A DNA stretch of 8,026 nucleotides from Desulfobacteraceae bacterium (GCA_007131845.1 SLPT01000082.1:1-8026), one strand, 5' to 3'; counted from the first letter of the stretch, positions 1 through 6,906 are shown. A program made the numbers and translations. The notes: generated by a model not told the origin, from the letters alone.

Positions 1-1
1 A

Positions 2-151
2 TTCCCCTGCCCGGCAGCCCTGGAAGGGCCGGATCCCCAGCAGGTGAAATGGCCGGCCGTCACCCGGAAGACCGCTCCCGAAGACCGTGCGATTTTTCCG
101 GGGGAAGGGGTGGTTCTTGCAGAAACTGACAATCGCTCAACCGTGAAATGA
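2..151 (+). CDS. C-terminal end of an unrecognised protein (partial, enters from left edge)
   Basis: An open frame runs in from the left edge and stops at a TGA at 149-151, giving 49 residues. It starts FPCPAALEGPDPQQ and ends in DNRSTVK. Most codons end in G or C (ctg, ccg, gcc, gtg, acc), which is typical coding bias, and a hairpin terminator begins two bases after the stop. Both points suggest that this is the true end of a gene. No domain or family can be recognised from so short a tail, and no function is proposed. A chance open frame remains possible. Confidence 0.5.
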   Translation, partial: FPCPAALEGPDPQQVKWPAVTRKTAPEDRAIFPGEGVVLAETDNRSTVK

Positions 152-152
152 A

Positions 153-197
153 AACCCCACGCCCGAAAAACGCAAGCGGGAGTGGGGTTCAGTTTTT
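153..197. terminator. Bidirectional intrinsic terminator between convergent genes
   Basis: AACCCCAC (153-160) pairs with GTGGGGTT (182-189). Four inner pairs, CCCG (162-165) with CGGG (177-180), extend the stem beyond one G-A mismatch. On the plus strand the stem is followed by a run of five T. On the minus strand it is followed by TTTTCATTT. It therefore suits both the plus-strand gene ending at 151 and the minus-strand pair ending at 222. Confidence 0.8.
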
Positions 198-221
198 GGA
201 ACTAGCGGCCGGGCCAGGTCA

Positions 222-533
222 TTAGCCCGGAACGGACATCGGGGATGCTTTTCCAATATACTCGAGTGTTTCTTCATATTTGGAACGAACATCCACATGC
301 GCATCCTCAATTTGCTTTTTTTGCGGGCTCCAATCGGACGGGCATTCTGTGCGAAGCAATTCGATCTTGTCTTCAAGATCCTGAATGATGATTTTCATTT
401 CATTGAAGTATTCCCAGACCTTGTCCTTTTCCGCAGTGCCCATTTTATCGGTCCGGGCAATGACGTCAAACAGTTTGGCCTTCCATGCGGTCAGTTCTGC
501 TGCCATTGAGTTGCAATAATCTTTTGCGTTCAT
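222..533 (-). CDS. Small helical CPxDWSP-motif protein, copy 2 (103 aa, unknown function)
   Basis: This small, charged, probably cytosolic protein has no signal peptide or membrane segment. It looks almost entirely helical: one helix with heptad-like spacing through about residues 12-60, a break at C64-P-S-D-W-S-P-Q-K72, and a second helix to about residue 95. It is a clear paralogue of the gene just upstream (564-872). Both share YC near the N-terminus, L-x(3)-KA-x-L-[YF]-DVI, the CPxDWSPxK break and SVP near the C-terminus. The start is an ATG with an excellent Shine-Dalgarno sequence (AAGGAGGT at 540-547, six bases away). It lies 30 bases after the stop of its paralogue, so the two are probably co-transcribed and share the terminator at 153-197. 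I do not recognise the family. An antiparallel coiled-coil hairpin is the likely fold. Confidence 0.8.
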   Translation of the reverse strand: MNAKDYCNSMAAELTAWKAKLFDVIARTDKMGTAEKDKVWEYFNEMKIIIQDLEDKIELLRTECPSDWSPQKKQIEDAHVDVRSKYEETLEYIGKASPMSVPG

Positions 534-563
534 GGTAATACCTCCTTTTTTTAATAAAACGGG

Positions 564-872
564 TTAAAGCCATGCTGTAGTATCGGGTACTGAGATTTCA
601 AGGTGGCCGGCCAATTCATTGAGTGTTTTCGACAACCTTTCCATGCTCTCATCCAGGCTGTTTTTATTGGGGCTCCAGTCAGGGGGGCATTGATTTTTCA
701 GTTCTTCCAAACCCTTTTCGATGCTTTCAACCTGCGATTGCAATTGTTTCGCGCTCTTTGCATGCGTCGGATCCGAAACCTTTTCCGCGGCAGTGATCAC
801 ATCATATAAACCAGCCTTTATGCCGATCAATCGCTTATACGTTTCGTCGCAGTAACTCATTACGTCTTTCAT
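564..872 (-). CDS. Small helical CPxDWSP-motif protein, copy 1 (102 aa, unknown function)
   Basis: This is the first gene of the paralogous pair. The visible plan is YC at residues 7-8, then KAGLYDVI in helix one, then C62-P-P-D-W-S-P-N-K70 as a break, then a second helix and a C-terminal SVPDTTAWL tail. Both copies keep two cysteines 54-57 residues apart. In a helical hairpin these could come close to each other, as a disulfide, metal or cofactor site, but that is inference only. No signal peptide is present, so the protein is expected in the cytosol. The ATG at 872-870 is preferred over a second in-frame ATG four codons later, because AAGGAAG (881-887) sits eight bases upstream of it. The sequence matches no family I can name. 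Confidence 0.8.
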   Translation of the reverse strand: MKDVMSYCDETYKRLIGIKAGLYDVITAAEKVSDPTHAKSAKQLQSQVESIEKGLEELKNQCPPDWSPNKNSLDESMERLSKTLNELAGHLEISVPDTTAWL

Positions 873-915
873 ACGATTTGCTTCCTTATATTATGGTTTG
901 ATTGTTATATTTTTA

Positions 916-944
916 AGAATAAACATTATTTGTACGCCTGCAAA
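916..944 (-). promoter_or_regulatory. Weak candidate promoter for the paralogous small-gene pair
   Basis: Read on the minus strand, TTTGCA (939-944) lies 17 bases from TATTCT (916-921), each matching the sigma70 consensus at four of six positions. It would start transcription roughly 35-40 bases before the ATG at 872. The stretch is AT-rich, and other hexamers such as TATAAC and CATAAT also occur, so the exact site is uncertain. Confidence 0.3.
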
Positions 945-989
945 CGCAAATTGCACGCGGGTTGTTTCTTGCAAAGAGAAATAAAATTA

Positions 990-1019
990 TTGACAAGACA
1001 CTTGTTAAGAGCATATGAC
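990..1019 (+). promoter_or_regulatory. Sigma70-like promoter for a leader or small RNA before the TonB receptor
   Basis: A perfect TTGACA (990-995) is followed after 18 bases by TATGAC (1014-1019, four of six matches). The start point would be near 1026. The transcript meets a strong terminator at 1097-1156, before the receptor gene begins. No convincing Fur-box palindrome was seen around it. Confidence 0.5.
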
Positions 1020-1025
1020 CATTAA

Positions 1026-1156
1026 TATAAATCAATGAGCTGAAGCTCTTTTCAAACGCTTTTTTAAAACACACAGGCAGAACATAAGCAACCCGGGCCA
1101 CGAAGGTCTGCTTTTTTCCGTATAACCGGAAAACGCGTCCTTCGTGGCTTTTTTTT
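1026..1156 (+). ncRNA. Putative short terminated transcript (small RNA or attenuated 5' leader)
   Basis: This is the interval between the promoter candidate at 990-1019 and the terminator at 1097-1156, about 130 bases. It contains no credible plus-strand reading frame. It holds a small hairpin, GAGC-TGAA-GCTC, followed by TTTT at about 1036-1051, then an A-rich linker, then the large terminator stem. I could not match it to any known riboswitch class; it is too short for a cobalamin riboswitch and I found none of that class's conserved boxes. It could be a free-standing small RNA or the leader of the receptor gene. The 5' end is an estimate. Confidence 0.4.
1097..1156 (+). terminator. Strong intrinsic terminator 58 bases upstream of the TonB receptor start
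   Basis: GCCACGAAGG (1097-1106) pairs perfectly with CCTTCGTGGC (1139-1148), and eight T follow at 1149-1156. Inside the loop a second stem, TTTTCCG (1114-1120) with CGGAAAA (1127-1133), closes a six-base loop. The T run lies on the right side only, so it acts on plus-strand transcripts. No annotated plus-strand gene precedes it, which makes it an attenuator or the end of a small RNA. Confidence 0.85.
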
Positions 1157-1214
1157 GCCCGATGGATCTGTTTCGTGCCTGTCATGCCCTATCGGAAATT
1201 GAAAGGAAAATGAC

Positions 1215-3236
1215 ATGAAGGTTTTAGCGGCACTGTTCGTCGGGACGATGGTTGTTTTTCAGGCAGGCCTTTTATCGGCGGAACAAACGGAAAGTGCTCA
1301 TCGGATGGAAGAGGTGGTGGTCTCGGCAACGCGATCGGAAATTCCGGTAGCGGATGCCCCCCAAAGCGTAACCGTCCTGTCCGAACAAGAAATCATGGCT
1401 TCACCGTTTGAGCGAGTGGAAGATATTCTGCGATTTTCTGCAGGTATTTATAATACCAGCCACTACGGAATGCAGACGGGAGGCAGGATCAGCCATCTCA
1501 CCATGCGCGGCACCGGGCGAAACCGGTTGCTTATGCTGCTTGATGGTGTTCCCCTCAATGATAATTTTAACAACACGATTGCCTGGGTTGCATGGGGTCT
1601 TATTCCGAAGGAATCCATTGGGCGGATTGAAATCGTTCGCGGACCAACTTCTGCAGCATATGGTTCCGAAGGCTTAGGCGGCGTGATTAATATTATAACA
1701 AAGAACCCATCCAGAGAGAGGGATTTCAGCATTAAAGGTACCGCAGGCTCTGGAAACACCTATGGCGCATCTGTTTTTCACTCAAAGAGCGTATCCGATG
1801 CCGGTTTTCTTATCTCCGGAAGCTACGAAGAAAGCGACGGGTTCTATATGGTAGATCCGGAAGGCATCGAAGACTACACGACCAAAAGATACCGCGACAC
1901 CCTGAAAGTGTTTGGCAAAGCCACCTATACGGTAGACGACCGAACGGATGTTTCATTTTCCGGGCTCTATTACGATCAGGAAATGGGAAAGGGCAGGGCG
2001 TATTTTTATGACGACATGCAGTTAGACCAGTACCGGCTCGGCATCAATCGGCGCGGGGATCTTGCCGACTGGTCGGGTATGCTCTATCTCAATCGCGGTG
2101 ACAAAACAGCTTACATGGACAGAAGGCAGGCCGGGGAGTATGTGCCTGACCACAAGGAAAAATTGGGGCCGAATACGGTATGGGGCGCCGAAATCCAGAA
2201 TACCAGCTGGCTGATTGATGCGACCACGCTGACGACGGGCTTGGCATACAAACAGGTTCGCATGGACTACGAAGAGGGATATCTGGAAAGTGATCGGGAA
2301 GTAAAAGCCAAAGGCCGGCAGGAAAGTATCTCGCCGTTTTTGGATATTACAGCGCGCTTCATGGAAGACAGGCTGATTGCCAACGCGGGGCTTCGCTATG
2401 ATTACATCCGGAACTATGACGGGGCTGAATCGGATACGAATCCTGACGGATTTACCTATGACAGAAAATATTCTTCCAAAAAGTGGAACAATTTATCCCC
2501 AAAAGCCGGTGTTGTCTTTCATGCGGATGAACTGACGACTTTTAGAACATCGGTAGGATCCGGTTTCAAACCGCCCAGTCTGTTTGAGCTTTACAAGGTG
2601 CATGTTCGCGGCGGCGGCACCAGCCTGACATGGTCCAATGCGGATCTTGACCCTGAAAAAATCGTCACATGGGATATCGGCGCAGAAAGAATGTTTTTCG
2701 ACAGTTTGTGGAGTCGGATAACTTTCTATCGGTCCTGGGCCAAAGATTATATAAGTAGTAGAAGCACCGGAAGCTTCGTTGAGGATGGCGTTACCTACAG
2801 AGCGTTTGAACGGGATAATCTGGAAGAGGTAGACATTTACGGCATCGAAACAGAGATGCATTATGCTATCGGATATGGTCTTTCTTCATTTTTCAATTAC
2901 ACATATAATATATCAAAAATCACCAAAGACGGGGTAAATGCGGATATCGAAGGCAATTTTGTGCCGGGAGAACCCCAGCAGAAATTTCGCGCCGGTCTCA
3001 CCTACATGAATCCACGGTATCTGAACGCCTCCCTTATGTTCCAGCATGACCGGGACCGGTATCTGGATAGTGAAAATACAGACAAGGCACCCAGCATCAA
3101 CACGATAGATCTTTCACTTTGGCGAACGTTTTACGACCGTGTAACCTTGCGGCTGAATATCGAAAATCTCACAGATGAGGAAAAGTATCTCAATGAAGGC
3201 GTTTTGTATTACGGCTCCGCCCAATTCACCTTTTAG
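1215..3236 (+). CDS. TonB-dependent outer-membrane receptor (673 aa)
   Basis: This is a ligand-gated outer-membrane channel powered by TonB-ExbB-ExbD for uptake of a scarce nutrient such as an iron chelate, heme, a cobalamin-like corrinoid or another metal complex. A signal peptide (residues 1-22, probable cleavage after LLSA) is followed by a TonB box, EEVVVSA, at 32-38. A plug domain covers about 45-165, with LDGVPLND at 109-116, IEIVRGPTSAAYG at 138-150 and GVINIITKNP at 156-165. A beta-barrel follows, with GSGFKPPSLFELY near 450, and the protein ends in FTF, an aromatic terminus as expected for BAM insertion. It looks complete and of usual length, without an N-terminal STN signalling domain. 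AAGG at 1203-1206 is the ribosome site, eight bases from the ATG. No transport, tonB or siderophore gene lies in the window, so the substrate cannot be assigned. A strong terminator lies just upstream, so expression may depend on read-through or on a promoter not seen here. Confidence 0.93.
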   Translation: MKVLAALFVGTMVVFQAGLLSAEQTESAHRMEEVVVSATRSEIPVADAPQSVTVLSEQEIMASPFERVEDILRFSAGIYNTSHYGMQTGGRISHLTMRGTGRNRLLMLLDGVPLNDNFNNTIAWVAWGLIPKESIGRIEIVRGPTSAAYGSEGLGGVINIITKNPSRERDFSIKGTAGSGNTYGASVFHSKSVSDAGFLISGSYEESDGFYMVDPEGIEDYTTKRYRDTLKVFGKATYTVDDRTDVSFSGLYYDQEMGKGRAYFYDDMQLDQYRLGINRRGDLADWSGMLYLNRGDKTAYMDRRQAGEYVPDHKEKLGPNTVWGAEIQNTSWLIDATTLTTGLAYKQVRMDYEEGYLESDREVKAKGRQESISPFLDITARFMEDRLIANAGLRYDYIRNYDGAESDTNPDGFTYDRKYSSKKWNNLSPKAGVVFHADELTTFRTSVGSGFKPPSLFELYKVHVRGGGTSLTWSNADLDPEKIVTWDIGAERMFFDSLWSRITFYRSWAKDYISSRSTGSFVEDGVTYRAFERDNLEEVDIYGIETEMHYAIGYGLSSFFNYTYNISKITKDGVNADIEGNFVPGEPQQKFRAGLTYMNPRYLNASLMFQHDRDRYLDSENTDKAPSINTIDLSLWRTFYDRVTLRLNIENLTDEEKYLNEGVLYYGSAQFTF

Positions 3237-3241
3237 ACGAT

Positions 3242-3265
3242 AAGCGGTCTTGTGAATCGCTTTTA
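3242..3265 (+). terminator. Weak hairpin terminator after the TonB receptor gene
   Basis: AAGCGGT (3242-3248) pairs with ATCGCTT (3256-3262), including one G-T pair, around a seven-base loop. The tail is only TTTTA when the last stem T residues are counted. It lies in the 34-base gap between the convergent receptor and ydbL genes. On the minus strand no U-tract follows, so it probably serves only the receptor gene. Confidence 0.45.
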
Positions 3266-3270
3266 CACCA

Positions 3271-3672
3271 TTACAAATCTAAATCCTTTTTCCGGACCCA
3301 CTGGCGATCTTTGTCCTGAAGGAAATGATCGTCTTCGGCAAGGCGATACATGCGGATGCGGTTCTGCATTGCCACTTCCTCGATCGATGCGCCTGTTTCC
3401 TGGGCGATGATGTGAAAAAGCGTTCTGCGATCGCTGTTTTCAGCGCTTGCAAGCGCCTGTACATCCGATGAGGCGCCGGCGTCCACCAGAGCCACCAGGC
3501 CGGTCCAGGCCTCGCCCACGAGGCCATTGTTCTTGGCTTCCTGCAAGGCGGGATAGCGATCCCGCATGTTTGCCGTCACTTCGTCCTTGTTTTGGGCAAA
3601 AACCGTGGCGCTGAAAACGCAGGTTATGAAAAAAACCAAAACAATCAAACTGGCATATATCTGTTTTTTCAT
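3271..3672 (-). CDS. ydbL: YdbL family periplasmic protein (DUF1318, 133 aa)
   Basis: This is the third gene of the ydbH-ynbE-ydbL operon. A signal peptide spans residues 1-26 (KK, a hydrophobic core, probable cleavage after VFA). The mature part carries the family pattern: an ALQEAKNNGLVGEAWTG-like segment resembling E. coli YdbL's EA-x(3)-G-x-VGE, a helical stretch with I-A-Q-x-T-x-A-S-I-E-E-V-A before a basic R-I-R-M-Y-R-L-A, and a C-terminal QWVRKKD resembling WVRK in E. coli YdbL. In E. coli this periplasmic protein modulates YdbH-YnbE function; the same role is inferred here. ATG start with AGAGG at 3679-3683, six bases upstream, and 17 bases after the ynbE stop, so it is clearly co-transcribed. 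The residue C18 is inside the signal peptide and does not form a good lipobox. Confidence 0.85.
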   Translation of the reverse strand: MKKQIYASLIVLVFFITCVFSATVFAQNKDEVTANMRDRYPALQEAKNNGLVGEAWTGLVALVDAGASSDVQALASAENSDRRTLFHIIAQETGASIEEVAMQNRIRMYRLAEDDHFLQDKDRQWVRKKDLDL

Positions 3673-3689
3673 TTTGCACCTCTGTAGTA

Positions 3690-3917
3690 TTATTCTTTTA
3701 ATAGTTGAAGTTCTTCTTCAGTAAAGATGTCGCCCATATCCCCTTGAAAATTCAAAGCATCATTTAAAGCCCGCTGGACCTTGAGATTGATATCCACAGT
3801 TACGTGAATTGGGGCTATTTCAACCCTGTGGGTGGTATCGGCGGTCACATGGTGCCTTGTGCAAGCGCTTAAAAACAACAATATCCCCAGTATTCCCGGA
3901 AGAAAAAGTTTTTTCAC
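3690..3917 (-). CDS. ynbE: YnbE family outer-membrane lipoprotein (75 aa)
   Basis: This small lipoprotein has a lipobox L16-S-A-C19, with Thr at +2, which favours outer-membrane sorting under the enterobacterial rule. The mature part carries the family-like segment IAPIHVTVDINLKVQRALND, comparable to PITINMNVKIEHE in E. coli YnbE, and ends with an acidic tail. In E. coli YnbE binds the C-terminal end of YdbH by beta-strand pairing and helps bridge the periplasm for phospholipid movement; that is known for the family and inferred here. The start is GTG, not ATG, supported by AGGAG at 3924-3928 six bases upstream and by the position of the signal peptide. The gene begins 52 bases after the ydbH stop and ends 17 bases before ydbL. 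Confidence 0.85.
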   Translation of the reverse strand: MKKLFLPGILGILLFLSACTRHHVTADTTHRVEIAPIHVTVDINLKVQRALNDALNFQGDMGDIFTEEELQLLKE

Positions 3918-3923
3918 GATATT

Positions 3924-3928
3924 CTCCT
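3924..3928 (-). promoter_or_regulatory. Ribosome binding site that fixes the GTG start of ynbE
   Basis: AGGAG on the minus strand lies six bases before the GTG at 3917-3915. It is the only good Shine-Dalgarno sequence near the beginning of the lipoprotein frame, and the next residues form the expected KK-rich signal peptide start. Confidence 0.7.
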
Positions 3929-3931
3929 GTT

Positions 3932-3964
3932 TATGTTGATAACTATGTTGATAACCATGTTATC
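3932..3964 (-). repeat. Tandem 12-base repeat and hairpin between ydbH and ynbE
   Basis: TATGTTGATAAC occurs twice in direct tandem (3932-3943 and 3944-3955). The second copy is followed by CAT and GTTATC (3959-3964). GATAAC at 3950-3955 and GTTATC make a perfect six-pair stem with a three-base loop. The first copy (3938-3943) could pair with GTTATC instead. In the operon mRNA this sits just before the ynbE ribosome site, so it may influence ynbE translation or message processing. The stem has no T run and is not a terminator. Confidence 0.6.
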
Positions 3965-3969
3965 TGCTC

Positions 3970-6810
3970 CTAAAACTCGAAAAGTTCATCAAACGCCCTT
4001 TCAATAGATTCTTCCCTGCTCATCTGAAAGCGCAGAAGACGGTTGACGATCTCTCCAAGATCATTCACGTTGATGACCAGGCTCCCAACTTCCTGCGGGG
4101 GATCGCCCTCAACCCCCTGGCCGCGAAGCTCAATCATGGCTGATGTATCCTCAACCCCTTTTGTAAGCTTGACCACCAGGTAGTTGTACTCAAAATCCTG
4201 CAGCGCCTGCTCCAGCCGCTCGGAAACCGTTGAAAGATAAGGATGCCCTCGCATGGCATCACGAACATGCAAGAGCAGCGTCTCCAGCCATTCGTCATCT
4301 TTGATGCCCAGCCTGCCCGTTCCCGGTATCGAATAGAGAAACCCGTTTCCGAGTTCCACTTTTCCCTTTTCATATAACACGGGTACGCGGCCGTAAACCA
4401 GGCCGCTTCCATCGATTTTCCGATCGGTTACCCTGGAGGCCAGCGTTATAACATCGATGTCTTCGAAAAAAACCTCGAAGTCAGCACTCTGTGCCTTTAT
4501 GTCAAACTTGGAGGCATGGGCTGTTATGAATCCTCCTTCCGGGAGATGCCACCGCGTTCTTTCCAGGAAAACCTCGTCTGCGGAATCGAGCCTGAAGGCC
4601 GCAAAACCGTCAATAAACTCGACTTCGCCGATCCTGAACCCTGAAATATCCATGCGCTGATTGCCGGGAGTGGTCAAGGGGGAAAAACTGTTTAACCGGA
4701 CCCCCCCCGTGGCGCCCGTTATCTCCATGTCCATATCCGGATACATTATATCGACATCCCTGAACGCTACATGAAGATCCGGTTGGATGTCCGATCCGTT
4801 TAAGTCAAGATTCAACTGGGTGTTGAACGAACCGGTGGCGGTAATTCTTTCAAGCCCGGGCGCAAGCCCGTCGAGAAATCGCTTTTCCGGCAGGTCAAAC
4901 CATCCTGTGCGGGCAGTCATGTTTCCGGAGATCCCTTCATCCGGATCAAGGGTTGCGACGCAGGAAAATTCCACAGACGCATCCGGCAGAAAGGGCCACA
5001 CACCCGTAACATGGACATGGTCGTCATATATTTCGGACTCCCCTTTAATACCGGGCCAGCTTGTTTTGCCCCGTGAAACAGCGCCCGTGGAAAAACGTCC
5101 CTTTTGAGCGGAAACCCCGCCGAGGGCTATTGGAATGTCGAGCTTCAGATCAAGAACCAGGAGATCCGCAGAGGGAATATGAACACGCCCCATATCCGCC
5201 TGAACCAGGCCAACACCCTTTATCACCTTTCCGGCATCAAGATGAAGATCGGCCTCGAATAAAAAAGAATTCCCCAAAATACTTCCCTGATTAAAATCAG
5301 CCCTGAACGTTTTTTCCGCCCGGCCGGAACCAGAGACCTTCATCGAGCCGTCACCCGTCCGATGTATTCGTATATCCGGGCTCAGCTCAGCATCTTTTAG
5401 GCGGGATCTCTGCCCGGGCGGTTCATAGGCAACCGTGGCGGCTTTGAGAATACTTGTCTTTCCGATTTCCGCCCTGAGCTGATCCGGGTTTGAAAAAAAA
5501 GTGCCGGTACCATGGAAAACGAGATCCTGAGCTGTCAAAAAATACCCGGGTATAACCACTTCCGCCAAATCGACGGCGGCTTGCCGGATGTCTATGCCAA
5601 TATGCCACCTCTCCTCCCCGTTTGCCTGCTTTGGGGAGAAACCCGCGCTGCCCGTCCCCTTCGCCGCAGCATGAAAAGGGCCATTTGCAGCCATCTCCAC
5701 GGGGCCAAACGCTTCGAGAAAGCCAGGGTCCCCTCCAAGTTGTATGTTCCAGTCAAATCCGGCGTCATGAGAAAACCCGTCATTTAGCAGCTCGTTGATC
5801 GACGTCTGGTTTCCGCTGATTTCAATCTGCCCATCCACGGGTTTTTTTACATTGGCGTTAAATTTAAATATAGAACCGTTGTCATTGACCTGCATCCTTA
5901 TTTTTTCCGCGCGAAAGCGGTTGAGGTCAAGCCCGGTAATTGAAAAATCCGTTTCAAAGGTTTCAAAATGCATCTGGTCATTAAAAAAGGCATTAACATG
6001 AAAATACCCTTTTTCAAGGCCGGCACGATAATTTTTAAACGATGCCTCCAGGTTTTCCGCCGAAGCCACGATATCGACACTACCCTTGCCGCTGCCGTCT
6101 GCGCCGGTCGTCCAATGAAACTTTACCCGGGCGTCGTAAGCATTATTGTCAGGCTCCTGCCCACTTGAATACCGGTTGCCGGGCAATGCGGTTACGGCAC
6201 TGATATTGGTTTCCAGGGTGTCGATATTGGTTCTGCCTTTGATGTTTACAGGAAGGCCGAAAACAACGGGCATTGATGTATAGTCCAAAATACTGTTGCC
6301 CATTTTGACGATAGTGAGCCGGAAAGGGACGGGATAGCCCTTTCCCTTGTAATTAAACACCAGGGATGAAGATTTGATTTCGATGCTGTTGAATGGAAGA
6401 TCAATTGGAGCATCGGATTTGCCGTTTTCGGAAACCGGAAATCCGAAGTCCGGCTTTCTGTCATCGAGCCCTATCGTATATTGCAGGCCGCTGATGAAAA
6501 TATCATCGGCCCTTCCCCTCATGAGGCTTTGCAGGCTGTACCCGATGGTTATAAAATCTATATCCAGCCTGGGTTGCTGCGCTGAAACACGGCTGATATG
6601 AACGCCCTTTGAAGTAACGGCCATAACCCTGGCATTGGGCTCGACAAATCCGGCTTCACGCATCCTGTTGACAAGAATTTTTTCAATAAGGGCAGGCCCC
6701 GCAATGTAAAACGCAGCCACCCCCGTCAGGATGAAAAGCAGCGAAAGCGCAACCGGCTTTATGAGCCAGGCTAATGAATTTTGATTTCCGGAAGGGGGAT
6801 TGTTATTCAC
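3970..6810 (-). CDS. ydbH: YdbH-like intermembrane phospholipid transport protein (AsmA-like, 946 aa)
   Basis: This is the large periplasm-spanning protein of the operon. One N-terminal membrane anchor (about residues 19-38, after a short polar N-terminus with Lys18) is followed by some 900 residues rich in alternating hydrophobic beta-strands, as in AsmA-like bridge proteins. The conserved YdbH C-terminal block is clear: SGLVYGRVPVLYEKG near 800 and GNGFLYSIPGTGRLGI near 820, then a helical segment and the end FDELFEF. E. coli YdbH is 879 residues and works redundantly with TamB and YhdP in moving phospholipids to the outer membrane; older annotations call the domain dicarboxylate transport. 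The start is GTG: an in-frame TGA lies directly before it, and the next ATG falls after the anchor. The Shine-Dalgarno sequence is poor, but a promoter lies about 60 bases upstream. Followed by ynbE and ydbL in the E. coli order. Confidence 0.9.
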   Translation of the reverse strand: MNNNPPSGNQNSLAWLIKPVALSLLFILTGVAAFYIAGPALIEKILVNRMREAGFVEPNARVMAVTSKGVHISRVSAQQPRLDIDFITIGYSLQSLMRGRADDIFISGLQYTIGLDDRKPDFGFPVSENGKSDAPIDLPFNSIEIKSSSLVFNYKGKGYPVPFRLTIVKMGNSILDYTSMPVVFGLPVNIKGRTNIDTLETNISAVTALPGNRYSSGQEPDNNAYDARVKFHWTTGADGSGKGSVDIVASAENLEASFKNYRAGLEKGYFHVNAFFNDQMHFETFETDFSITGLDLNRFRAEKIRMQVNDNGSIFKFNANVKKPVDGQIEISGNQTSINELLNDGFSHDAGFDWNIQLGGDPGFLEAFGPVEMAANGPFHAAAKGTGSAGFSPKQANGEERWHIGIDIRQAAVDLAEVVIPGYFLTAQDLVFHGTGTFFSNPDQLRAEIGKTSILKAATVAYEPPGQRSRLKDAELSPDIRIHRTGDGSMKVSGSGRAEKTFRADFNQGSILGNSFLFEADLHLDAGKVIKGVGLVQADMGRVHIPSADLLVLDLKLDIPIALGGVSAQKGRFSTGAVSRGKTSWPGIKGESEIYDDHVHVTGVWPFLPDASVEFSCVATLDPDEGISGNMTARTGWFDLPEKRFLDGLAPGLERITATGSFNTQLNLDLNGSDIQPDLHVAFRDVDIMYPDMDMEITGATGGVRLNSFSPLTTPGNQRMDISGFRIGEVEFIDGFAAFRLDSADEVFLERTRWHLPEGGFITAHASKFDIKAQSADFEVFFEDIDVITLASRVTDRKIDGSGLVYGRVPVLYEKGKVELGNGFLYSIPGTGRLGIKDDEWLETLLLHVRDAMRGHPYLSTVSERLEQALQDFEYNYLVVKLTKGVEDTSAMIELRGQGVEGDPPQEVGSLVINVNDLGEIVNRLLRFQMSREESIERAFDELFEF

Positions 6811-6826
6811 TCAATTGGTCAATCAT
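6803..6826 (-). other. Possible seven-codon leader frame overlapping the ydbH start
   Basis: ATG at 6826-6824 opens a frame encoding MIDQLSE that ends in TAA at 6805-6803, so its end overlaps the ydbH GTG in the string GTGAATAA. It lies downstream of the promoter at 6878-6906 and so would be on the ydbH message. Because ydbH has a GTG start and almost no Shine-Dalgarno sequence, re-initiation from such a frame would make sense. It also has no clear ribosome site, so this is tentative. Confidence 0.25.
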
Positions 6827-6877
6827 CTTGATGAACTCGTAAAAAGCCGCGATCAGACGACTTGTTATCCTTCTGTA

Positions 6878-6906
6878 AGTATAGCAAGATTCAAAGGACG
6901 TGTAAA
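6878..6906 (-). promoter_or_regulatory. Promoter of the ydbH-ynbE-ydbL operon
   Basis: On the minus strand TTTACA (6901-6906) lies exactly 17 bases from TATACT (6878-6883), each matching the sigma70 consensus at five of six positions. A TGC just before the -10 box adds an extended -10 element. Transcription would start near 6871, leaving a leader of about 60 bases before the GTG at 6810. Confidence 0.7.

Noticed and set aside
960..1030. Possible Fur box before the TonB receptor
   Set aside because: The region is AT-rich, but no stretch gives an acceptable match to the GATAATGATAATCATTATC palindrome.
1026..1156. Cobalamin riboswitch before the TonB receptor
   Set aside because: The leader is too short and I found none of the conserved boxes of that class. 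The GCCAC at its start is only the base of the terminator stem.
913..1185. Minus-strand 90-residue open frame
   Set aside because: It reads through the large terminator hairpin and the promoter region, has no ribosome site, and its translation has no family-like pattern.
3932..3964. TTATCAACA on the minus strand resembling DnaA boxes
   Set aside because: Each copy differs from the TTATCCACA consensus by one base, the copies arise from one simple tandem repeat between genes of an operon, and no replication gene or AT-rich unwinding element is nearby.
4134..6601. Many open frames of 60-106 codons on both strands within ydbH
   Set aside because: They are shadows of the 946-residue gene: no ribosome sites, arginine/proline/serine-rich random-looking translations, and no recognisable domain.
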